From positions 1 through 52,234 of the forward strand of contig NZ_FOLO01000040.1 in NCBI RefSeq assembly GCF_900112265.1: 52,234 nt of DNA. Direction: 5' to 3'. Positions 1-8,535 of the stretch are shown here, piece after piece. The notes below the pieces were generated by a model, which saw nothing but the letters and a program-made list of their open reading frames with translations, was not told where the DNA came from and ran no database searches. The stretch is from Pseudoalteromonas denitrificans DSM 6059. GTDB lineage: Bacteria > Pseudomonadota > Gammaproteobacteria > Enterobacterales > Alteromonadaceae. Positions within the stretch are counted from its first letter, which is position 1. Each line of letters begins with the position of its first letter. Both the position numbers and the translations under genes were made by a program.

Positions 1-102
1 TATAGCGATAAGCTGCTCACTTGTATTTATTCAGGCAAGGTACTTGATTGCGTAATAACTGGTATTGAGAGTGAAGGTAACGCAGTTATTGCCGAGATTT
101 AA
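1..102 (+). CDS. C-terminal fragment of an unidentified protein
   Basis: An open frame enters from the left edge and stops at TAA (100-102), giving 33 residues that end in GNAVIAEI. The fragment reads like an ordinary soluble protein end (ITGIESEG...), but it is too short to assign to a family. The start lies outside the window. That it is a real gene is inferred only from the frame being open from base 1 and from the absence of any better reading. Confidence 0.45.
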   Translation, partial: YSDKLLTCIYSGKVLDCVITGIESEGNAVIAEI

Positions 103-459
103 TGGAATTGTTGAACGAAGCCGCTAATCGGTAGACAAATATCATTCATATTTTTATTCAGTAACATCGCTATGTTGGTGGTGTCTTACTGGAGTAACGA
201 CCATGAATGACCTAGAACACAAACACTTTGATTTCCTTTACCATCAAAATAGACATGTCTATTTTAGAATCGATTGTATGTGAGCTAACAAAATCACTGT
301 AATACCTAAACTCTAAGTCTTCTCGCATGATTTCGCGATCTGAATTTTAAGCTAATTCATTAAACCGTTTATGAATACTGTTAGGTAGGTTTTTCAGTTG
401 GATGCTTTTAAAAATTATAAAAAATACGGAATTTTTCAATTGATTTATGATGCACCTGA
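103..459. other. Intergenic region, no confident gene
   Basis: About 360 AT-rich bases between the left-edge fragment and the lipoprotein terminator. It holds one 26-codon frame (203-283, +) starting MNDLEHKHFDF with GGAG eight bases before the ATG. I cannot link this to any family, and it may be chance or a gene remnant. No RNA gene, repeat or clear promoter was seen. Confidence 0.4.
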
Positions 460-490
460 ATTACCCAGTGACTAAAACTCACTGGGCAAT
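460..490 (-). terminator. Hairpin after the lipoprotein gene
   Basis: CCCAGTGA (464-471) pairs perfectly with TCACTGGG (479-486) across a 7-base loop, and the flanking ATT/AAT can add pairs after one mismatch. It lies just past the stop of the minus-strand lipoprotein gene. The U-tract is weak, so it may be a 3'-end stabiliser rather than a strong intrinsic terminator. Confidence 0.5.
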
Positions 491-508
491 CACTATACTT
501 TGTTAAAA

Positions 509-1381
509 TTAATCGGCATTAGTTTTAACAAAGTAATAATCAGTATCTTTACCTTTTATGTATGGGTATGGTTGCATTTTAATGTCAATAATTTTTCCAC
601 TTCCATACCAAACTAAATATTTTGAAGGTGGCGCATAAACAAAAACATCTTCATTATCAATTTTGTTATAAAGAACTTCCTGATTCATGTAAAACAAATG
701 CATTCTCACAGAGGACAGTGTTTTTTGCTTATCTAAAAAATTTAAATGACTCTCATTCACTAAGCCTTCTACATTTGGTCCGCCAAATGTCATTTTGCAA
801 CCTTGTAGCTTCGCGGCATCGTGCACTTCTTGCTTTAGTTCACTGTTTCTAATTTTTTCGAGAAATGAGTGTATAACAGGTTTACACCCTATATTTTCAT
901 ATGGCAAAGTAAAAGCCCAACTTCTTCCTTTATTAAACATTCTAATCGCTACATCTTTTTCAGCAGCATTATGTATTTGTGAAAATATTCTTAACGTACT
1001 ATTAAATATTGCATCTGTCGCTTGCTTTTCAGTTGTGGCATTAGATAAGTGTATATATTTGAAAATTGATGAGTCGGCATCTGGTGTAAATAGTCCGGCA
1101 GTGAGTCCATTTAACGCAGAACCGAAAAGAGAGCCTCCAGCCGCCAAAGAAGAGCCAAACACAGCGCTACCAAAGCCACTACTAACAGTTGAATCTTTAA
1201 TCTGTTCAGAATCATAAACTTCTTTAATCCCTGACATTTTAGCGAGCCTATATGCGATGCTACTATCGTTAGCGAATTTCCATCCACTCATTTCTAAAGG
1301 CTCATTACTTGGTGGGGTTGAAGCACAGGCAGTTAATAATGCGGCAGATAAACTCATTGTTAAAACATTTTTAAAATTCAT
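509..1381 (-). CDS. Hypothetical lipoprotein, 290 aa
   Basis: The product has a lipoprotein signal peptide: MNFKN followed by a short hydrophobic stretch and the lipobox LLTAC, with the lipidated Cys near residue 19. The mature part begins ASTPPSNEP, with no Asp at +2, which favours outer-membrane sorting by the usual Lol rule. Around residues 70-98 there is a Gly/Ala/Ser-rich segment (FGSAVFGSSLAAGGSLFG) that could be membrane-associated. The remainder looks globular with several aromatic strands near the C-terminus (YYFVKT). I recognise no family and infer no function. It is monocistronic, divergent from the SulP gene, with a 290-base gap between them. Confidence 0.75.
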   Translation of the reverse strand: MNFKNVLTMSLSAALLTACASTPPSNEPLEMSGWKFANDSSIAYRLAKMSGIKEVYDSEQIKDSTVSSGFGSAVFGSSLAAGGSLFGSALNGLTAGLFTPDADSSIFKYIHLSNATTEKQATDAIFNSTLRIFSQIHNAAEKDVAIRMFNKGRSWAFTLPYENIGCKPVIHSFLEKIRNSELKQEVHDAAKLQGCKMTFGGPNVEGLVNESHLNFLDKQKTLSSVRMHLFYMNQEVLYNKIDNEDVFVYAPPSKYLVWYGSGKIIDIKMQPYPYIKGKDTDYYFVKTNAD

Positions 1382-1596
1382 TTTTTAAATCCTTTTGAAC
1401 ATTCACATCCATATTACCTCAAATTGATACAAGACAACCTTAATTATTTGTGTATTGTGCACTTATATGTTGAATTCAAGTGATGCTCCTTATTGCTCAG
1501 TTTATAAAATGATAAACCATTTAAAATTGAAGCTCTCAAAGTTAATTTAGGGGTAAAATAAAATCTATTGATATTTATACTAAAATAATAAATGAA

Positions 1597-1625
1597 TTGT
1601 GAAAAGCACGTTAACTTGATAGAAT
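1597..1625 (+). promoter_or_regulatory. Predicted sigma-70 promoter of the SulP gene
   Basis: TTGTGA (1597-1602) and TAGAAT (1620-1625) are separated by 17 bases, and TG one base before the -10 makes it an extended -10 element. It lies about 46 bases upstream of the SulP ATG at 1672. The 14-mer containing this -10 (AACTTGATAGAATT) recurs upstream of radA. Confidence 0.6.
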
Positions 1626-1671
1626 TCGCGCCCTTTTTTGTAATAAATTATTAATGTCTTTGGGGACTTAA

Positions 1672-3228
1672 ATGTTTAATTTGCTGTCAAAAGCGCCAAA
1701 ATCAGCTAAAAATGATATTTTATCAGGTTTAACAGTTGCCTTGGCATTGGTTCCAGAGGCTGTTGCTTTTGCCTTTGTTGCGGGTGTAGAACCTCTTGTA
1801 GGTTTATATGCTGCCTTTATCGTAGGTTTAATTGCTGCCATAGTAGGTGGTCGTCCGGGTATGATTTCAGGTGCAACAGGTGCACTTGCAGTGGTAATGG
1901 TGAGTTTGGTAGCAGTACACGGAGTTGAGTATCTATTTGCGACTGTGCTCTTAATGGGCTTACTGCAAATTCTTGCCGGAGTATTTAAACTCGGTAAGTT
2001 CATTCGTATGGTGCCTCATCCTGTCATGCTGGGTTTTGTAAATGGCTTAGCCATCGTGATATTTTTAGCGCAACTTGGTCAATTCAAGGTGATGGATGAA
2101 GCGGGTACGTTGCAGTGGATGCAAGGTGAGGCTTTATATCTTATGTTAGGTTTAATAGCTTTAACTATGGCAATTATTCACTTTTTACCTAAGTTAACTT
2201 CTGCTGTGCCTTCAACTTTAGTGGCTATTGTTGTTGTAACGGGCCTAGTATTTGGTTTAGAGCTTGAATCTCGTACTGTTCTTGATTTCTTAAAAGATAT
2301 GACAGGTGATTTAGATGCGACAATTGCAGGTGGTTTACCGAGTTTCCATATTCCTGTTGTGCCATTTACCCTTGAAACTTTATACATTATTTTACCTTAT
2401 GCCCTAATTTTAGCGGCTATTGGTTTAATTGAGTCTTTATTAACTCTCACGCTCATCGATGAAATTACTCAAACACGTGGTAATGGAAATAGAGAATGTA
2501 TTGGCCAAGGTGCTGCTAATATTACTTGTGGTGTATTTGGCGCTATGGGTGGGTGCGCTATGATAGGTCAGTCTATGATCAATATTAATTCTGGTGGTCG
2601 TAGTCGTTTATCAGGTATCAGTGCTGCTCTTATCTTATTAGCTTTTATATTAGTAGGTTCAAGTTTAATTGAGATGATCCCATTAGCTGCATTAGTGGGT
2701 GTGATGTTTATGGTTGTATTGGGCACGTTTGAATGGTCTAGTTTACGTATAATGAAAAAAGTACCAAAATCAGATGCTTTTGTTATTATTTTAGTATCGG
2801 CTGTAACTGTTGCAACTGACTTAGCAATTGCAGTGTGTGTGGGTGTAATCGTCTCTGCGCTTGTATTTGCTTGGGAGCATGCAAAGCATATTTACACTAA
2901 TTCATATATTGATGAGAAAGGCTCTAAAGTATACGAATTACATGGTCCTATATTTTTTGGTTCAGTAAATAATTTTTTAGAATTATTTGATGTTAAAAAT
3001 GACCCTAAAGATATCATCATTGAATTTAAATATAGTCGCGTAACAGATCACAGTGCCATAGATGCTATTGATACACTCGTTGAGCGTTATTCAAATACAG
3101 GTAAAACTTTGCATTTACGCCATTTAAGCGAAGACTGTAAAGAGTTATTATCTAAAGCTGCGGACTTAGTTGAAGTTAACGTAATTGAAGATCCAACTTA
3201 TAAAGTTGCAGATAACCGTTTAGGTTAA
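1672..3228 (+). CDS. SulP-family inorganic anion transporter with STAS domain
   Basis: This 518-residue inner-membrane protein is a SulP (SLC26) carrier, a family that moves sulfate, bicarbonate, dicarboxylates or related anions. The N-terminal signature is clear: the DILSGLTVALALVPEAVAFA region, then VGLYAAF and the GRPGMISGATGA segment. The hydrophobic core spans about residues 15-400 and is consistent with 10-14 helices. A C-terminal cytoplasmic STAS domain covers about 420-505 and carries the TDHSAIDAID core expected of the anti-sigma-antagonist fold. At 518 residues it is slightly short for the family. The ATG follows GGGGA at a good distance. Substrate cannot be read from sequence; a SulP bicarbonate or sulfate carrier is equally possible. 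Confidence 0.93.
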   Translation: MFNLLSKAPKSAKNDILSGLTVALALVPEAVAFAFVAGVEPLVGLYAAFIVGLIAAIVGGRPGMISGATGALAVVMVSLVAVHGVEYLFATVLLMGLLQILAGVFKLGKFIRMVPHPVMLGFVNGLAIVIFLAQLGQFKVMDEAGTLQWMQGEALYLMLGLIALTMAIIHFLPKLTSAVPSTLVAIVVVTGLVFGLELESRTVLDFLKDMTGDLDATIAGGLPSFHIPVVPFTLETLYIILPYALILAAIGLIESLLTLTLIDEITQTRGNGNRECIGQGAANITCGVFGAMGGCAMIGQSMININSGGRSRLSGISAALILLAFILVGSSLIEMIPLAALVGVMFMVVLGTFEWSSLRIMKKVPKSDAFVIILVSAVTVATDLAIAVCVGVIVSALVFAWEHAKHIYTNSYIDEKGSKVYELHGPIFFGSVNNFLELFDVKNDPKDIIIEFKYSRVTDHSAIDAIDTLVERYSNTGKTLHLRHLSEDCKELLSKAADLVEVNVIEDPTYKVADNRLG

Positions 3229-3260
3229 TGATTTAAAAATACAATTTTATAGTTATTAAA

Positions 3261-3292
3261 AAAACCTCAAATTTATATTTGAGGTTTTTTGT
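3261..3292 (+). terminator. Intrinsic terminator after the SulP gene
   Basis: A perfect 12-bp stem, AAAACCTCAAAT (3261-3272) with ATTTGAGGTTTT (3277-3288), has a 4-base loop and is followed by more T residues (TTgTTTT). The A-run before the stem would also let it work on the other strand. Confidence 0.9.
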
Positions 3293-3404
3293 TTTAAATG
3301 TCATTAATTTATGCGTTTAATTGTAATAAAATCAAGATAGTTAACAGTGCCTTTTACTTTAGAGAATTTATAATAAAGTTAAGTTAAACTAAAAAATTAA
3401 GACT

Positions 3405-4499
3405 TTGAACTGGCAGCAATTAGTCGATAATCGACAAAGATTTTTTTGGGTATTACAAGTATCTGGTTGGATAGGGTACGGCCTATTAAACTACATTGGC
3501 TCAAAAGTATTTGAAATGCGTGATATTTATATCTTTGTCATTATTTTAAATGCTTATGCTGGCTGTTTAATGACAATTCCACTGAGGTATTTATATCGTA
3601 AGGTATGGAATAAAGGACCTTGGGTATTAATTTCTGTTGTTTTTACTGCATCTTATGTTACTGGCACACTTTGGTCTGTTTTACAAAAGTTTAATTTGTG
3701 GGAAATATACCGCCATGGTTTTAGGCCTGATGAATGGTTTTATTATTTTAGGGAAGGACTAGATTCGGTTTATATTATTTTATGTTGGAGTGGTTTGTAC
3801 TTTGGCATTAAATATTATCAATTATTGCAAAGTGAAAGACAAAAATCTCTTAAAGCCACGACAATGGCCCATGAAGCGCAACTAAAAATGTTACGTTATC
3901 AGTTAAATCCTCATTTTTTATTTAATACCTTAAATGCAATTTCAACTTTGATTCTGATTGAAGAAAATAAAAATGCTAATCAAATGGTATCAAAGTTGAG
4001 TGGTTTTTTGCGTTATACCTTAAATACTGACCCTATAAAAAAAGTACCTTTAGAAAAAGAACTTTATGCCTTGGAGCTTTACCTTGAAATTGAAAAAGTT
4101 CGTTTTGAAGATAGGTTAACGGTCGACATCAAAATAAGCGAAGCCGCTAAAGCAGCATTAGTACCGAGTATGATTTTGCAACCTTTGATTGAAAATTCGA
4201 TTAAATACGCAATAGCGGATAGGATAACGGGTGGTACGATAAATATAAAAGCCCAAATTTTTGCTAACGAACTATTATTAGAAGTTGATGATAATGGACC
4301 AGGTGCCGACTTAGAAGATGGTCAATTAAGAAAAATCTCAGGTGTGGGGATCGCAAATACTAAAGATCGACTCAAGACACTTTACGAGAACAACTATTCC
4401 TTTGTATTATCTAACAATGAACCGTCAGGTTTAAAAGTGAATATTCGCATACCGTTTGAAAGAATTTCTAAAAAGGTAATATCAAATGAATCGCATTAA
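3405..4499 (+). CDS. LytS-type sensor histidine kinase (His_kinase family)
   Basis: The 364-residue product is a membrane sensor kinase. The N-terminal third holds about four transmembrane segments (residues 10-140). A coiled linker leads to the family's phosphoacceptor motif LRYQLNPHFLFNTLN, with the histidine at residue 170. An N-box (LIENSIKYA) and a G-box (GPGA...GVGIANTKDRL) form the ATP-binding domain. The frame starts at TTG (3405), giving MNWQQLVDNRQRFFW, which fits the usual N-terminus; the first ATG would remove the first helix. No strong ribosome site is visible. It overlaps the response-regulator gene by 14 bases, so the two are co-translated. The signal sensed is unknown. Confidence 0.9.
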   Translation: MNWQQLVDNRQRFFWVLQVSGWIGYGLLNYIGSKVFEMRDIYIFVIILNAYAGCLMTIPLRYLYRKVWNKGPWVLISVVFTASYVTGTLWSVLQKFNLWEIYRHGFRPDEWFYYFREGLDSVYIILCWSGLYFGIKYYQLLQSERQKSLKATTMAHEAQLKMLRYQLNPHFLFNTLNAISTLILIEENKNANQMVSKLSGFLRYTLNTDPIKKVPLEKELYALELYLEIEKVRFEDRLTVDIKISEAAKAALVPSMILQPLIENSIKYAIADRITGGTINIKAQIFANELLLEVDDNGPGADLEDGQLRKISGVGIANTKDRLKTLYENNYSFVLSNNEPSGLKVNIRIPFERISKKVISNESH

Positions 4500-5310
4500 A
4501 ACAATCATTGTTGATGATGAACCTCTCGCACGAAAAGGTTTGGCTGTTAGATTAAAAGAATATAGCGAAATAGAGATTATCGCCTTATGTAAGAATGGTG
4601 ATGAAGCAATTAACGTGTGTCAATCACAACAAATTGATTTGATTTTTTTAGATATTCAAATGCCTGGAAAAAATGGTTTTGATGTTGTTAAAACATTAGT
4701 GACGTTATCAACAAAATTACCAACAATTATATTTGTAACAGCTTTTGATCAATATGCTGTAAAAGCATTTGAAAACCATGCTTTAGATTATTTATTAAAA
4801 CCCGTGGATGATAACAGACTAAAACAGGCGGTAGACAAAGTGCAAAGTTTTTTAAAAACACAACAAGATAATGTTCATAAAAACAAGTTGGCTTCTTTTG
4901 TTGCCGGATTAACTGGTAATAACTACGAAGAAATTTTAGAAAAGCTTGCTACGGGTGCAAAAATTGAAGAAAAACGTTTTCCTGAATCTATCGCTGTTAA
5001 AGAACAAGGTGAAATAGTACGTGTACCAACAGGTACGATTCAATGGGTTGATGCCGCAGGTGATTATATGTGCTTGCATACAAATGACGGTAAAACACAT
5101 ATTCTACGTAAAACAATGAAAGAACTGGAAGCGGAACTTGATCCAAAATTATTTGTAAGGGTACATCGCAGTGCAATTGTTAATACCAAGCAAATTAATA
5201 AGTTGGTAACACAGGTGAGCGGCGAGTATCAGTTAGTATTAGAAAACGGTCAAGAACTTAAAGTAAGCCGTAGTTATCGCGATAAAGTTAAAGCCGCACT
5301 TGCCAGTTAA
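4486..5310 (+). CDS. LytTR-family response regulator
   Basis: The 274-residue cytoplasmic regulator pairs with the overlapping kinase gene. The receiver domain (1-120) has the acidic pocket DDE near residues 10-12, the phosphoacceptor D56 in FLDIQMPG, the switch Thr (FVTAFD) and the conserved Lys (LLKPVDD). A linker (125-160) leads to a LytTR DNA-binding domain (about 165-272) with WVDAAGDYMCLHT and the typical FVRVHRSAIVN motif. LytTR regulators bind direct repeats through beta-strands. The target genes are unknown; the neighbouring SulP gene ends at its own terminator and no repeat of the LytTR type was obvious next to it. Confidence 0.93.
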   Translation: MNRIKTIIVDDEPLARKGLAVRLKEYSEIEIIALCKNGDEAINVCQSQQIDLIFLDIQMPGKNGFDVVKTLVTLSTKLPTIIFVTAFDQYAVKAFENHALDYLLKPVDDNRLKQAVDKVQSFLKTQQDNVHKNKLASFVAGLTGNNYEEILEKLATGAKIEEKRFPESIAVKEQGEIVRVPTGTIQWVDAAGDYMCLHTNDGKTHILRKTMKELEAELDPKLFVRVHRSAIVNTKQINKLVTQVSGEYQLVLENGQELKVSRSYRDKVKAALAS

Positions 5311-5328
5311 AAACGTTTATATTTTTAG

Positions 5329-5358
5329 AAAAAAGGGTGATAAAATCACCCTTTTTTA
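5329..5358 (+). terminator. Intrinsic terminator after the LytTR operon
   Basis: AAAAAAGGGTGA (5329-5340) pairs with TCACCCTTTTTT (5346-5357) around a 5-base loop, ending in a T-run. It separates the two-component pair from zapE. Confidence 0.9.
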
Positions 5359-5378
5359 ATGTCTGATACAAAACCAAT

Positions 5379-6488
5379 ATGGCGCTATCTCCACAGAAAA
5401 TATATCAAGATAAAGTGAAACAAACTAACTTTGTAGCGGATGCACAACAAATTATTGCAGTAAAAAAACTAGAAAATCTATATCAAAACTTAAAAAAAAC
5501 AGAGCTTAAACAACCGAAAGGCATTTATTTATGGGGAGATGTTGGTCGGGGTAAAACATTTCTGATGGATTTGTTTTTTGACAGCTTAACAGATGATAAA
5601 AAACTGCGCTTACATTTTCATCATTTTATGGCAAAAATTCATACTGAACTCCATGTTGCATCGGGTCATAAGAACCCATTAAAAATAATAGCGAAAAAAT
5701 TATCAAAGCAATGTAGAGTACTCTGTTTTGACGAATTTTTTGTATCTGATATTGGCGATGCTATGATTTTAGGACGTTTATTTGAGGCATTATTTGAACA
5801 AGGCATCACTTTAGTTGCTACCTCAAATATACCCATAAACAGACTTTATGAAAATGGTCTACAAAGACAGCAGTTTTTACCTACCATAGATTTATTAAAT
5901 CAATATACTGATGAACTTCATTTAAATGGTGTACAAGATCATAGGTTACACCACCTTAATTTTGCACAAACTTATTTTTTAAGCACAGAAGATTTAACAG
6001 CTGTATTTAATAAAGCTAGAAATGAAAAAACTGTATTAAAAAATAATATCAGGATACTTGGTCGTGAAATTGAAACTGTAGCGCATGTGAATGATACTGC
6101 TTGGTTTACTTTTGATGCGGTATGTAATGGACCAAGATCACAACTGGATTATATTGAGCTGGCAAAAAAGTATAAAAATATATTTTTAAGTGAAGTTCCA
6201 AAGTTAGGTGGGCAGTGTCGAAGTTGGATCAAAGCACGAGGCACAGAAGATGGTGTAGAGGCCACTATCACTGGTGAAAGACAATTATCTTATGCGACAC
6301 AAGATGATGCTGCACGACGGTTTATAAGCTTAATTGATGAGCTATATGATCAAAATACGAATGTATATATTTGTGCTGAAGTGCCACTTAATGAACTTTA
6401 TGGTGGAGGTGCATTAAGCTTTGAGTTTAAACGCACCTTTAGCCGTCTATCTCAAATGCAATCCATTGAGTATTTAAATCAAAGTTGA
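5379..6488 (+). CDS. zapE: Cell division ATPase ZapE (AFG1-like)
   Basis: The 369-residue product belongs to the ZapE/AFG1 ATPases; E. coli ZapE acts at the Z-ring late in division. The Walker A motif GDVGRGKT spans residues 53-60 and the Walker B CFDEF includes D118-E119. VSDIGDAMILGRLFEALF and TSNIP (sensor region) follow, as in the family. The C-terminal part has the conserved RSQLDYIELA and RRFISLIDELYD segments. The length is normal. The ATG follows the terminator of the previous operon by about 20 bases, and no good ribosome site is visible. The next gene has its own promoter overlapping the end of zapE. Confidence 0.92.
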   Translation: MALSPQKIYQDKVKQTNFVADAQQIIAVKKLENLYQNLKKTELKQPKGIYLWGDVGRGKTFLMDLFFDSLTDDKKLRLHFHHFMAKIHTELHVASGHKNPLKIIAKKLSKQCRVLCFDEFFVSDIGDAMILGRLFEALFEQGITLVATSNIPINRLYENGLQRQQFLPTIDLLNQYTDELHLNGVQDHRLHHLNFAQTYFLSTEDLTAVFNKARNEKTVLKNNIRILGREIETVAHVNDTAWFTFDAVCNGPRSQLDYIELAKKYKNIFLSEVPKLGGQCRSWIKARGTEDGVEATITGERQLSYATQDDAARRFISLIDELYDQNTNVYICAEVPLNELYGGGALSFEFKRTFSRLSQMQSIEYLNQS

Positions 6489-6514
6489 ATAAAAAATATT
6501 TTCTCTACTATACT
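6485..6514 (+). promoter_or_regulatory. Predicted promoter of the small lipoprotein gene
   Basis: TTGAAT (6485-6490) and TATACT (6509-6514) are 18 bases apart. The -35 element overlaps the zapE stop codon. The lipoprotein ATG follows 31 bases downstream with AGAGGGG as ribosome site. Confidence 0.55.
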
Positions 6515-6545
6515 GAAAAACAACATAAATAGAGGGGATAATGCA

Positions 6546-6791
6546 ATGAACACAATAAAATCGGTATCAATTTTAATTCCTGCGGCATTCGTATTGATGG
6601 CATGCAGCAAAGCAGATCCGGTTCCTGTCAGTGAGTGTAAAAAAGTCGTAAACCATGTCAAAAAAGTCTTGGGTGAGCAGGCTCCTAGCAGTCGTAAAAT
6701 GCTAAAACAGTGTAAAGCGGCATCAGATGAAGCACGGGGGTGTGTTTTAGCTGCTGATAAGCCGATGAAAATATTAAAGTGTGATTTTTAG
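6546..6791 (+). CDS. Small Cys-containing lipoprotein, 81 aa
   Basis: MNTIKSVSILIPAAFVLMAC is a typical lipoprotein signal with lipobox LMAC and lipidated C20. The 61-residue mature part (SKADPVPVSECKKVV...) is Lys-rich and has four further Cys (31, 56, 66, 79), which could form two disulfides in the periplasm. A strong ribosome site, AGAGGGG, lies eight bases before the ATG at 6546. No family is recognised. It has its own promoter and appears monocistronic. Confidence 0.75.
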   Translation: MNTIKSVSILIPAAFVLMACSKADPVPVSECKKVVNHVKKVLGEQAPSSRKMLKQCKAASDEARGCVLAADKPMKILKCDF

Positions 6792-6924
6792 ATCTTTTCA
6801 TCAAAAGTGAGCAGTTAACAATTTTTAAATACTCTTTAATGATAGAATTTGAGAATAGCTATTTATGGTATAAATCTTATGGCTATTTTTAATCGTTTAA
6901 ATTAAAAATTTATTGAGTGAAAAT

Positions 6925-7383
6925 ATGAAAATATGGGTTGATGCTGACGCATGCCCTGTAGTGATAAAAGAAATATTATTTAGAGCTGCAGATAGAAAAA
7001 AAATTCAAGTGACTTTAGTTGCAAACCAATATATTAAAACACCACCTTCACCTTATATTAATCAAATCCAGGTCTCGTCTGGTTTTGATGTTGCAGATGA
7101 TGAAATTGTTAAAAGAATGCAATCGGGTGATTTAGTGATCACAGGAGATATTCCTTTAGCAGCTGAAGTAATAGAAAAAGAAGGTATTGCATTAAATCCA
7201 AGAGGAGAGCTTTATACTAAAGATAATATTAAAGAGCGACTCAATATTAGGGATTTTATGGATACAATGCGATCTAGTGGTATCCAAACTGGGGGCCAAG
7301 CACCACTTAGCCAAACTGATAGGCAAAACTTTGCTAATAACTTAGATAAACTATTAGCACAAAACTTCAAAGCTAACGGATAG
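6925..7383 (+). CDS. YaiI/YqxD family (DUF188) protein
   Basis: The 152-residue product matches the UPF0178/DUF188 family, whose fold is PIN-like; no reaction is established. The hallmarks are the N-terminal KIWVDADACPVVIKEIL and the later GDLVITGDIPLA, with the conserved Asp residues expected of a PIN-like metal site, plus GGQAP near the C-terminus. I place the start at ATG 6925 (MKIWVDADACP) because family members begin there; an in-frame TTG at 6913 would add four residues. It converges on the threonine aldolase gene. Confidence 0.88.
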   Translation: MKIWVDADACPVVIKEILFRAADRKKIQVTLVANQYIKTPPSPYINQIQVSSGFDVADDEIVKRMQSGDLVITGDIPLAAEVIEKEGIALNPRGELYTKDNIKERLNIRDFMDTMRSSGIQTGGQAPLSQTDRQNFANNLDKLLAQNFKANG

Positions 7384-7439
7384 ATTAAATAAAAAAGCAG
7401 GACTTTACTTGAATAAGCCCTGTAACTCATCTCGATAAT

Positions 7440-8462
7440 TTAGTTTTGATATTGTGCTATCAGTGAGCTGATTTCATCTATAAAAATATCTATATCTTCA
7501 CGAGAAATATCCAAATGTGTTACAAGGCGAATAGGGTGGCCGGGGCTTATTAAAATATCTTTAGCTTTAAGCGCTGTAACTAGGTGGTCAATACAAGAAG
7601 GTTTATTTAATTTAACAAATACCATATTGGTTTGCACATGATCTGGATTAGTCGTAACTCCGTTAATTTTATTTAAGTTTTGCGCTAAATATAAGGCATT
7701 TGCATGGTCTTGCTTTAATTTAGATACATTTTCAGCGAGTGCTATTTTGGCTGCTGCTGCTAAAATTCCGGCTTGTCGCATACCACCGCCTAATACTTTA
7801 CGCCATCTTCTTGCTTTGGCTATTAACGCAGTAGAGCCTAATAATAAAGAACCGATAGGTGCACCTAAGCCTTTAGATAAACAAATTGTCATAGAGTCAA
7901 AATATTGTGATATTTCTGTAATTTCAACATTTAAAGCTGTTGCTGCATTATAGACACGGGCACCATCTAAATGTAGTTGTAACTTGTGTTCATTTACAAA
8001 ATCACGTGCCTGCGCTAAATAACTTAAAGGCAATACTTTACCATTGATGGTATTTTCTAAACTTAATAAAGTGGTTCGTGCAAAATGAGGATCTATGGGT
8101 TTTATATAACTTTTTAATTTAGTGAAACATAAAGTGCCATCTTTTTCATTTTCTACGGGTTGTGGTTGAATTGAACCTAATATTGCAGCACCGCCACCTT
8201 CAAATTTGTAATTATGCGCTTGTTGCCCACATAAATATTCATCACCACGTTCACAATGTGACATTAAAGCTAATAAATTAGCTTGTGTACCAGAGCTACA
8301 AAATATAGCCGCTTCAAAATTATGCTGCTGAGCTACCCATGTTTCTAGTGCATTAATACTCGGATCATCACCATAAACATCATCGCCCACTTGTGCATCA
8401 AACATAGCTTGTTTCATGCTATCGCTTGGTCTGGTGACCGTATCTGAGCGAAAATCTATCAT
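7440..8462 (-). CDS. ltaE: Low-specificity L-threonine aldolase
   Basis: The 340-residue PLP enzyme cleaves L-threonine and L-allo-threonine to glycine and acetaldehyde. It begins MIDFRSDTVTRPSDSM, the classic aldolase start. It has DDVYGDDPS, GTQANLLAL (cofactor phosphate region), LHLDGARVYNAA, and the Schiff-base lysine K197 in CLSKGLGAPIGSLL. The GGGMRQAG motif follows. The length is normal. AAGG lies about nine bases before the ATG. It is divergent from the binding-protein-like gene with only 73 bases between them. Confidence 0.95.
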   Translation of the reverse strand: MIDFRSDTVTRPSDSMKQAMFDAQVGDDVYGDDPSINALETWVAQQHNFEAAIFCSSGTQANLLALMSHCERGDEYLCGQQAHNYKFEGGGAAILGSIQPQPVENEKDGTLCFTKLKSYIKPIDPHFARTTLLSLENTINGKVLPLSYLAQARDFVNEHKLQLHLDGARVYNAATALNVEITEISQYFDSMTICLSKGLGAPIGSLLLGSTALIAKARRWRKVLGGGMRQAGILAAAAKIALAENVSKLKQDHANALYLAQNLNKINGVTTNPDHVQTNMVFVKLNKPSCIDHLVTALKAKDILISPGHPIRLVTHLDISREDIDIFIDEISSLIAQYQN

Positions 8463-8535
8463 AGGTAAACCTTTATTTTGTGAGTTATGAGATTTTTAAT
8501 ATATTGGAATTTGGCTATTGGATCTACCATAATTT

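Noticed and set aside
203..283. 26-codon frame starting MNDLEHKHFDF with an upstream GGAG
   Set aside because: No recognisable family, no homology evidence, and short enough to be chance; kept only as a remark in the intergenic entry.
1668..2003. Long open frame opposite the start of the SulP gene
   Set aside because: Its Thr/Lys/Ala-rich composition is the antisense image of a membrane protein; the SulP frame has clear family motifs.
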